A stretch of 27,696 nucleotides of DNA from contig CARXAY010000001.1 of assembly GCA_949093475.1 (NCBI GenBank), positions 1 through 27,696 of the forward strand, in the 5' to 3' direction. This DNA is from an uncultured Oscillospiraceae bacterium. GTDB lineage: Bacteria; Bacillota; Clostridia; Oscillospirales; Oscillospiraceae. The translations under genes were made by a program, and so were the position numbers. Positions 14,901-20,418 of the stretch are shown here, in pieces; the first letter of the stretch is position 1; every line of letters starts with the position of its first letter. Below the pieces are notes generated by a model. It searched no databases and had not been told where the DNA came from. It was given only the letters and a program-made list of their open reading frames with translations.

Positions 14901-17302
14901 GAAATTGTTTTCATGAAGAAAGCATATGTATCTGCCTTCGGGTCTAAATCATTGTCTTCTGTATCAAACGCGTTAATATCATAAGTATATCCAGTTTGTA
15001 CTGCCGGTTCGCGAGCGCGAGTTACCCCTTGCCACGCTCCAGTTGCTTTGGTTGCCCTTGCATATTGATATTGGAAAGAGTATACAGAGGCTTGTGTCGA
15101 AGCATTATAGCCATATCGTTCTACACGCAAGCTATTGTCAACCACCGAGTAGTTTGCACCATCACGCAAACTCGTCCCCGGCTCGTAGACCGCCTTGACG
15201 ATGAGCACGTCTTGGCCCTCGCGCAGCATATTTTCCATGGCGGAAAAGTCCGCAAAACGCAGATACCACGCCGCGTCCTTTTCGGTCACGGCGTAGGTGT
15301 AATCCTTGGAAGACCCGTCAGCCGGGTCTGTAAATTGTCCTTGCACGGCGGCGGACGGGTCGAGGTCGGCAAGCTCGCCCACCCCAAAGGTCGTCCAGAC
15401 ATCTTCCGTCTTGATGGAGTCCTTGCGCAAGATCCAGTTCTTTTTGGTCACATCTTGGGTGTCGTCCTCTACGATGGCCCAGCCGTAGACATAGGGATAG
15501 AGATAGCCGTCGTAGTCCGGGTCTCCGGGGGTTGGGCCTTCGCTCACCGGCGCGGTGGAGTAGTAGCGGGTGTTCAGGCCCGTTCCGGGATCAAGCGCCT
15601 CGGTTTGGGTGGTGACGCGGCGGTAGAGGGCGTAGTCCAGCTTGTTGGTCAGCGGGTAGTCCTCCCCCGGCTCTTTGTGGGTGGCGGGACGCTTCAAGGT
15701 GTCGTCCGTGTCCTGCCCAACCTTATAAGAATAGTCACCGCGGTAGGTGAACTCCCGGTTCAGAGAGTCCACCCGGTCTACATAGTCTTGGTCGGCCTGA
15801 AGGGCGGTCAGATCCGCCGCGGCCGCGATCTTGTCGCCGGTGCGAAGATCCGGGTGGATCAGTGTTTTTTCGATGTATTCGTTCACCGCCGCGCGGGCAT
15901 CGCCTTCCGGGTCGACCACCAGCGCGCCGATGAGACTGTCGTCCCAGTCATAGAAGAGAATTTGCGCGCCGCCGATGCCGCCGGTGGGCTTGCGGTAGGT
16001 CTCCGCGTTCACCAGCGTCAGGCGCAAGCTCTTTTCTTCCAGCGTCAGCAGGTTCTGGAAGAAGGAGTACTCCGTGTTGGTCTCCGGGTCGCCGTCGGTG
16101 GCCCAGTCCGTGGAACGGTTGGCCAGTGCAACCGCGCCCGCGGTCTGGGGGGCAAGAAGCTGCTGATCCCACACCTTCTTCTGTGCCGGATCGTAGACCG
16201 AATAGGTGCGCGGCGTCGTCTCGTGGGAGGAGATCTCCCCGCCCGCGTTCAGATCCGCGCCCAGATAGTAGTAGAATTCCGTGAGCTTTTGTCCCGTGCC
16301 GTCGGTGACCGTGTTCTGGGCGTACCACACGCTCTGGTGGACGGAGGACTCCGCCGCCTGTGCGTCCGAGGCTTTGTACATCGGTGTTGTGCTGGTATCC
16401 CTCCCGCCCAGATAGGTCAGCGGGGTCTTGCCCATATCCGCACCTGCGCGGTCATTTACGTCCAGATCCAGCCAAAAATCACAGGAATTGGTCACATCCA
16501 GATGGGTAAAACGCTTCATATCGTAGGCAAAGCGCACCACCACCACGGGAGTGGGGGTCTCGTAGACCACTCTGGCGTTGTGGGTGGTATTGGCGCTGAG
16601 GGTGAGGAGCGCATCGTCGCCCTTCACCTCTTCGATCAGCGCGGTGGCGTTGTTGATCTCGTCGGGCTTGGCGGTGTCCAGACGGACGGACGCCGTGCCG
16701 GTGCCGTCGATCAGCGCCTTCAGTTCCTCCACATCCTTGAAGATCTTGGCCTGATCGGGGTCATTCACGTCAATGCCCCGGGGATAATCTGTATCAAATG
16801 TGTCATAGCTGCCCGCCGTGCCGGTGGCGCCGCCGGCCGTCCAATTGGCATAGACAGGCTCGCCCGCACCCCACGTCACCGCCGTGAGGGCGTCCAAGTT
16901 GATATGTACCGCCGCCGCCGCGGATTGGAAGGGGTAGTAGGTCACCTCATATTTCGCATCCAGCTCCGTGCGGTCGCCCTTTTCCAGTGCCTCCGCCAGC
17001 TCTTTGGCATAGTCCTCCTCCGAGACGGGCGCTTTGGTGGGATCGTCCTTCAACGTGACCGTGCGGGCCGTGCGAACGCACAAAGCAAGCTCATAAAAGC
17101 CGGTGGGCTTCCCCTTGTCCACGACCACGTTGCCCTGAATCACAACCTCGGGTTTGGGCGCCGCCGGGTCAGCAACCACATCCGTGCTGTCTACCGTTGC
17201 CGCGTATGCGACGCCGGCCAACAGCGCGCAAGCCAACGCCGCCGTCAGGGCAAAGGCCCATAAACGGCTGCGCCAGTTGGATATTCTCTCTCTTGTCTCC
17301 AC
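11924..17302 (-). CDS. Large secreted protein with C-terminal Tyr-Trp-Trp repeats
   Basis: The protein has 1792 residues from the GTG at 17302. Residues 1-34 form a signal peptide (positive WRSRLW, hydrophobic ALTAALACALL, then AYA). Residues up to about 700 are mixed beta-rich sequence with a FYDWDDSLIG segment near residue 449 that resembles the first strand of Gram-positive FxDWDGT surface repeats. From about residue 1000 to the end are six diverged repeats of 130-145 residues, preceded by a partial copy, each containing WxxIQYxL or YxxQYLLL and closing in YWW. The protein ends APWAWKIP with no LPXTG, transmembrane or SLH segment, so it is probably released or held by a partner. It is followed after 13 bases by the giant repeat gene, which suggests joint function at the cell surface. 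I do not recognise a named family. An in-frame ATG at 17377 would add 25 residues but has a weaker ribosome binding site. Confidence 0.9.
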   Translation of the reverse strand: METRERISNWRSRLWAFALTAALACALLAGVAYAATVDSTDVVADPAAPKPEVVIQGNVVVDKGKPTGFYELALCVRTARTVTLKDDPTKAPVSEEDYAKELAEALEKGDRTELDAKYEVTYYPFQSAAAAVHINLDALTAVTWGAGEPVYANWTAGGATGTAGSYDTFDTDYPRGIDVNDPDQAKIFKDVEELKALIDGTGTASVRLDTAKPDEINNATALIEEVKGDDALLTLSANTTHNARVVYETPTPVVVVRFAYDMKRFTHLDVTNSCDFWLDLDVNDRAGADMGKTPLTYLGGRDTSTTPMYKASDAQAAESSVHQSVWYAQNTVTDGTGQKLTEFYYYLGADLNAGGEISSHETTPRTYSVYDPAQKKVWDQQLLAPQTAGAVALANRSTDWATDGDPETNTEYSFFQNLLTLEEKSLRLTLVNAETYRKPTGGIGGAQILFYDWDDSLIGALVVDPEGDARAAVNEYIEKTLIHPDLRTGDKIAAAADLTALQADQDYVDRVDSLNREFTYRGDYSYKVGQDTDDTLKRPATHKEPGEDYPLTNKLDYALYRRVTTQTEALDPGTGLNTRYYSTAPVSEGPTPGDPDYDGYLYPYVYGWAIVEDDTQDVTKKNWILRKDSIKTEDVWTTFGVGELADLDPSAAVQGQFTDPADGSSKDYTYAVTEKDAAWYLRFADFSAMENMLREGQDVLIVKAVYEPGTSLRDGANYSVVDNSLRVERYGYNASTQASVYSFQYQYARATKATGAWQGVTRAREPAVQTGYTYDINAFDTEDNDLDPKADTYAFFMKTISNNNDILNIDITTGGVLWKVDYVLFDIYEANISNGKQRSAGGELNLKTNFDYDNAEYPDRQGTDGFILQATMNTLLHEATLTAKGEDGELSIHITKYTVDDLNLRSDMTGTEFTWGNYSRITPYFQDLVTRLYKDGVSIDSKTGDVTLGWHQIQRHILMCMQANGAVAGIYSGTGNGTPGVLWSEDQCAGFPWCRLDECAAEVKVDITNLGDIFVAMDKAKDETGDKHPAKDALDDLKNGTPPLLDGYLNKFRKDKDGRPFKTRQEVYDALKTVYDKLAAANLSQDDMKKLTEEQVQEIIITGTYPTTGQTYWWWNGGTRPVNTWQDWIEAGMLVVTNAVPDALNGMTNINLPNAVQDMISYERPTTANTPPNVGWFRKAESDEDDNAFADVEEFKDKWIQALRVLKDHYDLPKDWNTIPWQEIQYALITGTYADATTVLATTNYWWRDGGLPKLTYEKLMDAVSEWRASSYADSTKLDKLIAKSVNPINNEVYIRRTAAGSGFTSQTQFKNALKTAMEVLGYVTNKADFENPVTGELLKTGGTYALDIYQFQYLLLNASKLVNKPIPSTDAIKDGSSDIKCNYWWIPEPHVPSASQRIGDIMDLLTYAYWAKDGVGDPPVTLTFDPLEQLDAATMERLKLRAEVHGIPYTDETQAALKQAVLDAITNGTSGWPYSIDTFSAQSAADLTKELQNILLGNPYAPASSITTDYWWQGSGFKADTHATLAQAAWIAALGFDADDDGALETAPDAMDQIVDLDYITQRPYDIQKGLAMRQNADGGAYESIDRFKTSLRNAMKAAADAEATLTFEKVSNMTNYQLQYLLLNKVYKTDDEVKAEVIHGDKDDYWWFTYDEKPDDDEGPKWVPKAPDATEWNNFINAAYEYAINWDDSILLGMTIDQTYLSDTLLLRDESKNELDPGTFFDDSWADTLYNVISVLDGFGKGADASWYEFQYVLSHYTELTAGGEALPDYDTCKAWLETEGNAPWAWKIP
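11927..14330 (-). repeat. Six tandem 130-145-residue modules ending in YWW
   Basis: YWW (or YWWW) codons fall at 13958-13969, 13562-13570, 13145-13153, 12764-12772 and 12356-12364. The last copy ends in APWAW at the C-terminus. Spacing is 381-437 bases. Before each YWW lies a helix-like WQEIQYALITGTY, YQFQYLLLN, YQLQYLLLN or YEFQYVLSH segment, and earlier in the unit a helix of the type FKNALKTAMEVL. A degenerate earlier copy (WHQIQRHIL to FPWC) lies at about 14320-14460. The copies are too diverged to be recent, and each contributes two adjacent tryptophans. Confidence 0.8.
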
Positions 17303-17314
17303 GGCGATCACCTC
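17303..17314 (-). promoter_or_regulatory. Strong ribosome binding site fixing a GTG start
   Basis: The minus strand reads GAGGTGATC-GCC-GTG. These are nine consecutive matches to the 16S anti-SD complement, placed ideally for the GTG at 17302. The upstream ATG at 17377 has only GGAAG. The GTG start also gives a normal-length signal peptide. Confidence 0.75.
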
Positions 17315-17439
17315 ATTCAAGGTTGCGTTCTCTTGGGAAGTTCTATATCCGTTCACAAAATCGGTTCTTTGACGCATTTTCTTCCATATATTGCCAATCG
17401 AAAGCCATTAGTAGACATAATTAGCAGTATACATGGTTG

Positions 17440-17468
17440 ATTATAGAGCAAGAGGCAAGAAAATGCAA
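17440..17468 (-). promoter_or_regulatory. Sigma-A-type promoter of the giant-protein operon
   Basis: On the minus strand TTGCAT (17463-17468), a 17-base spacer and TATAAT (17440-17445) form a good promoter, with transcription expected near 17433. That leaves a leader of about 130 bases before the GTG start. TCTTGC occurs three times between 17448 and 17470, overlapping the -35 and spacer, and could be a regulator site. Confidence 0.75.
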
Positions 17469-17502
17469 GAGGAAACGGCATTTTTTTTACCGCAGATATG
17501 CG

Positions 17503-17536
17503 AAAGCCCGGCCATCTTTTAGACGGCCGGGCGTTT
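17503..17536 (-). terminator. Terminator of rny
   Basis: A perfect 8-bp stem, GCCCGGCC (17506-17513) with GGCCGGGC (17525-17532), begins 22 bases after the rny stop. It is followed on the minus strand by only TTTCGC, so the U-tract is short and some readthrough into the giant-protein operon is possible. Confidence 0.7.
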
Positions 17537-17553
17537 TATTCTGTTCCCGATGT

Positions 17554-19101
17554 TTACTTGGCGTATTCGATGGCGCGGGTCTCCCGCAAAACATTGACCT
17601 TGATCTGGCCGGGGTACTCCAGCTCTTCCTCGATCTTCTTGGCGATGTCCCGGGCCAGAAGCACCATCTGATCCTCGCTGACCTTGTCGGGGGCAACCAT
17701 GATCCGCACCTCCCGGCCGGCTTGGATGGCGAAGGACTTTTCCACGCCGGGGAAGGAGGAGGTGACCTCCTCTAACTTCTCCAAACGCTTGATGTAGTTC
17801 TCCACGTTCTCGCGGCGCGCGCCGGGGCGGGCGGCGGAAATGGCGTCGGCCGCCTGAACCAGACAGGCCACGATGGTCTTAGGCTCTACGTCGTTGTGGT
17901 GGGCCTCGATGGCGTGGATCACGCCCTCGCTCTCCCGGTACTTCCGGGCCAGCTCCACGCCGATCTGGACGTGAGAACCTTCCACCTCATGGTCGATGGA
18001 CTTGCCCAGATCGTGGAGAAGTCCCGCCCGCTTGGCCATGGTCACGTCCGCGCCGATCTCGGCGGCCAGCAGACCCGCCACGTGGCAGACCTCGATGGAG
18101 TGGTTGAGGACGTTCTGGCCGTAGCTGGTGCGGTACTTCATGCGGCCCAGCAGCTTGATCAGCTCGGGGTGGAGGCCGTGGACGTTGGTCTCGAACACGG
18201 CCCGCTCGCCCTCGGCCTTAATGGTGGCGTCCACCTCACGCTTGGCCTTCTCCACCATCTCCTCGATGCGGGCGGGGTGAATGCGGCCGTCCTGAATGAG
18301 CTTCTCCAGCGCCAGCCGGGCGATCTCCCGGCGCACGGGGTCAAAGCAGGACACGGTGATGGCTTCCGGGGTGTCGTCGATGATGAGATCCACCCCGGTG
18401 AGGGTCTCCAAGGTGCGGATGTTGCGGCCCTCCCGACCGATGATGCGGCCCTTCAGGTCGTCGTTGGGCAGGGGCACGACGGACACGGTGGCCTCCGCCA
18501 CATGGTCGGCGGCGCAGCGCTGGATGGCAAGGGAGATGATCTCCTTGGCGGTGGTGTCCGCCTCCTCCTTGGCGCGGGTCTCGATCTCCTTGACCTTCAG
18601 CGCGGCCTCGTGGGTCACTTCCTGCTCCAGCTGGGTGAGGAGGACGTTCTTGGCCTCCTCGGCGGTGAGACCGGAAATGCGCTCTAACTCCCGCACCTCC
18701 TGCTCCTTGAGCTGGGTCAGCTCCTCGCGCTGGGCGTCCAGCGTCTCCTGCTTGGAGGCCAGAGCCTCCTCCTTATGCTCCAAATTCTCCAGCTTGCGAT
18801 CCAGATTTTCCTCTTTCTGATTGAGGCGGTTCTCCTGCTTTTGCAGCTCGGCGCGGCGCTCCTTGACCTCGGTCTCATGCTCGGTGCGGGCCTTGAGGAT
18901 CTCCTCCTTGGCTTCTACCAGCGCTTCCCGCTTCTTGCTCTCTGCGGACTTGATGGCGTCGTTCAGAATACGCTTGGCCTCTTCCTCGGCGCTGGAGATC
19001 TCCTTTTCGGAAACGCGCTTACGGTACTGCACGCCCACGGGGAATCCAATGGCGAAAAAGACCACGGCGCAGATCACGCCGACTAAAATATAAATACCCA
19101 T
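17554..19101 (-). CDS. rny: Ribonuclease Y
   Basis: This 515-residue protein has the usual RNase Y length and layout. A single N-terminal membrane helix spans residues 4-25 (ILVGVICAVVFFAIGF). A long charged coiled coil covers about 35-200. A KH RNA-binding domain contains GRIIGREGRNIRTLE at 218-232. An HD phosphohydrolase domain has the metal-binding HD at 363-364 within LLHDLGKSIDHEVEGSH. The C-terminus is RETRAIEYAK. The family makes the first endonucleolytic cuts in mRNA decay from the inner face of the membrane in Firmicutes. I chose ATG 19101 because it gives the standard N-terminus; its GGAGG lies an unusually long 15 bases upstream. An in-frame GTG at 19170 would add 23 non-conserved residues. 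It has its own promoter and lies downstream of the dCMP deaminase. Confidence 0.97.
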   Translation of the reverse strand: MGIYILVGVICAVVFFAIGFPVGVQYRKRVSEKEISSAEEEAKRILNDAIKSAESKKREALVEAKEEILKARTEHETEVKERRAELQKQENRLNQKEENLDRKLENLEHKEEALASKQETLDAQREELTQLKEQEVRELERISGLTAEEAKNVLLTQLEQEVTHEAALKVKEIETRAKEEADTTAKEIISLAIQRCAADHVAEATVSVVPLPNDDLKGRIIGREGRNIRTLETLTGVDLIIDDTPEAITVSCFDPVRREIARLALEKLIQDGRIHPARIEEMVEKAKREVDATIKAEGERAVFETNVHGLHPELIKLLGRMKYRTSYGQNVLNHSIEVCHVAGLLAAEIGADVTMAKRAGLLHDLGKSIDHEVEGSHVQIGVELARKYRESEGVIHAIEAHHNDVEPKTIVACLVQAADAISAARPGARRENVENYIKRLEKLEEVTSSFPGVEKSFAIQAGREVRIMVAPDKVSEDQMVLLARDIAKKIEEELEYPGQIKVNVLRETRAIEYAK

Positions 19102-19190
19102 TTTGTCTTGCTGACACCTCCGTCTTTTTGATTTTATCCTTGACCTCCTAATGAAAAGCCAAAGCGGCACTATTTCAGCATACCTTTTTT

Positions 19191-19219
19191 ATTTTAAGGC
19201 AGAGGCTTCGATCTGTCAA
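19191..19219 (-). promoter_or_regulatory. Sigma-A promoter of rny
   Basis: A perfect -35 TTGACA (19214-19219), a 17-base spacer and TAAAAT (19191-19196) lie on the minus strand between the dCMP deaminase and rny. Initiation near 19184 gives a leader of about 83 bases that contains two GGAGG sites (at about 19143-19149 and close to the gene). Confidence 0.82.
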
Positions 19220-19249
19220 GGAATAAATTTGTCCGGCGGCGGCGCAGGA

Positions 19250-19732
19250 TCACTGCCGTTCGGGGAGAGAATCGTCCTCCCTGATCCAATCCTCCACATG
19301 AACGACCCGGTAATCTTCAGGGGTGTCGCGGATGACCACCTGACTGATGCCGGCGTTGATAATGAGCCGGCGGCACATGGCGCAGGAGGTCGTCCCCGCC
19401 ATCAGCTCGCCGTTTTGGGGGTCGATGCAGGCCAGATAGATCGTCCCACCCAAGCTCTCCCGCCGAGCGGCGGAGATGATGCAGTTGGCCTCGGCGTGGA
19501 CGCTGCGGCACAGCTCATAGCGTTCGCCGGAGGGGATGCCCAGCTCCTCGCGGGTGCACATCCCCAGGTCGGCGCAGTTCTTTCGCCCCCGGGGGGCGCC
19601 GTTGTAGCCGGTGGAGACGATCTCATCGTCCTTCACAAGGATCGCGCCGTAGCACCGGCGCAGGCAGGTGGAGCGTTCCGCCACCGTTTGGGCAATATCC
19701 AGATAATAATTCATTTTGTCCCGTCTTTTCAT
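19250..19732 (-). CDS. comEB: dCMP deaminase (zinc cytidine-deaminase fold)
   Basis: This 160-residue protein belongs to the deoxycytidylate deaminase family, which converts dCMP to dUMP and so feeds thymidylate synthesis. The zinc and proton-shuttle motif HAE is at 79-81 (SVHAEANCIISAA), and the two zinc cysteines are at 117 and 120 (TSCAMCRRLIINAGI). TGYNGAPRG at 41-49 is the substrate-loop signature of the family. The usual Pro before the first Cys is Ser, which I recall as common in this clostridial subgroup. The ATG at 19732 has GGAGG six bases upstream and a promoter at 19769-19797. Readthrough into rny is possible because no convincing terminator lies between them. The symbol is by family analogy with Bacillus. 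Confidence 0.93.
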   Translation of the reverse strand: MKRRDKMNYYLDIAQTVAERSTCLRRCYGAILVKDDEIVSTGYNGAPRGRKNCADLGMCTREELGIPSGERYELCRSVHAEANCIISAARRESLGGTIYLACIDPQNGELMAGTTSCAMCRRLIINAGISQVVIRDTPEDYRVVHVEDWIREDDSLPERQ

Positions 19733-19768
19733 GGTGTTCCTCCTCTCGGTTTGGGGAATGTTATTTCT

Positions 19769-19797
19769 ATTATACGGCCTGCGCCCCCGTCCCGCAA
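19769..19797 (-). promoter_or_regulatory. Promoter of the dCMP deaminase gene
   Basis: On the minus strand TTGCGG (19792-19797), a 17-base spacer and TATAAT (19769-19774) lie 37 bases before the start codon. It is divergent from the promoter of the zinc-ribbon gene. Confidence 0.7.
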
Positions 19798-19829
19798 GGG
19801 AAATTTACATTTTGTTAACGCTTTCCCCA

Positions 19830-19858
19830 TTGACTGTGCCCTTTTTGCGGGGTATCAT
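19830..19858 (+). promoter_or_regulatory. Promoter of the zinc-ribbon membrane protein gene
   Basis: TTGACT (19830-19835), a 17-base spacer and TATCAT (19853-19858) precede the gene, so transcription should start near 19865 with a very short leader holding the GAGGTGATC ribosome binding site. Confidence 0.72.
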
Positions 19859-19881
19859 ACTTTTGTAAATGAGGTGATCCC

Positions 19882-20274
19882 TTGGGCTTTCTGCAGCGAT
19901 TCATGTATGGCCGCTACGGCGGCGACAATCTGGGCCGCGCCTTGATCGCGGTCTATTTTGTGCTGTATCTTGCGGGGCTGCTGACCCGATGGAGCATCCT
20001 TGTCTTCCTGAGCGCGGCGGTGGCCGTGTGGTGCGTCTTTCGGATGCTCTCCCGCAACGTGGAAAAACGCCGCCGGGAAAATGCCAAGTATCTGGCCGTC
20101 ACCGCCCCCCTGCGAAACTGGCTGCGCCGCCGCCGCGCCATCCGCACCGACAAGACCCACCGCTATTTCAAGTGCCCCAACTGCGGCCAGCAGCTCCGCG
20201 TGCCCCGTGTGAGCGGCAAGATCAAGATCACCTGCCGCGCCTGCGGGACAGTCTTTGAAGAAAAAGTGAAATAA
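19882..20274 (+). CDS. Small membrane protein with C-terminal zinc ribbon
   Basis: This 130-residue protein starts at TTG 19882, chosen because GAGGTGATC lies directly upstream (GAGG to TTG spacing 7) and no ATG or GTG is better placed. Two hydrophobic segments, about 19-34 and 38-53, form a membrane hairpin. A strongly basic stretch follows (residues 60-92), then a zinc ribbon with CPNC (98-101) and CRAC (118-121). The fold and charge suggest a cytoplasmic metal-bound tail that could bind nucleic acid or protein; no specific function is known to me. It stands alone, with its own promoter and a strong terminator, divergent from the dCMP deaminase gene. Confidence 0.88.
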   Translation: MGFLQRFMYGRYGGDNLGRALIAVYFVLYLAGLLTRWSILVFLSAAVAVWCVFRMLSRNVEKRRRENAKYLAVTAPLRNWLRRRRAIRTDKTHRYFKCPNCGQQLRVPRVSGKIKITCRACGTVFEEKVK

Positions 20275-20284
20275 CACTGCCAAG

Positions 20285-20322
20285 AAAAGGGGCAGAGCGC
20301 ATCACACGCTCTGCCCCTTTTT
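20285..20322 (+). terminator. Strong, probably bidirectional terminator
   Basis: A perfect 11-bp stem, GGGGCAGAGCG (20289-20299) with CGCTCTGCCCC (20307-20317), has a 7-base loop, TTTTT after it and AAAA before it. It therefore ends the zinc-ribbon gene on the plus strand and can also stop the convergent histidine kinase transcript on the minus strand. The remaining 20323-20418 stretch holds nothing I can name. Confidence 0.88.
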
Positions 20323-20418
20323 ATTGCGCCTCCAACCGGGAAAATTCTTATCGTTAAGATGGGCGGCAAGGTCAAGAATGTCCCTGAAAATTCCCGCGGT
20401 GGGGTACATTTCTTCCTA

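Noticed and set aside
15928..15960. FYDWDDSLIG resembling the HAD phosphatase motif DxDxT
   Set aside because: The protein is exported and beta-rich, the other HAD motifs are not seen, and the segment fits the FxDWDGT strand of Gram-positive surface repeats better.
12380..17263. Long plus-strand frames at 12380-14632 and 14996-17263
   Set aside because: They are antisense shadows of the YWW-repeat gene. They break exactly where that gene becomes AT-rich and have no ribosome binding site or recognisable protein features.
17896..18687. 263-codon plus-strand frame
   Set aside because: It is antisense to the conserved KH and HD domains of rny.
20323..20418. Possible imperfect inverted repeat with GGGAAAATTC and GAAAATTCCC
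   Set aside because: The arms carry mismatches and the loop is long; I see no clear function in this gap.
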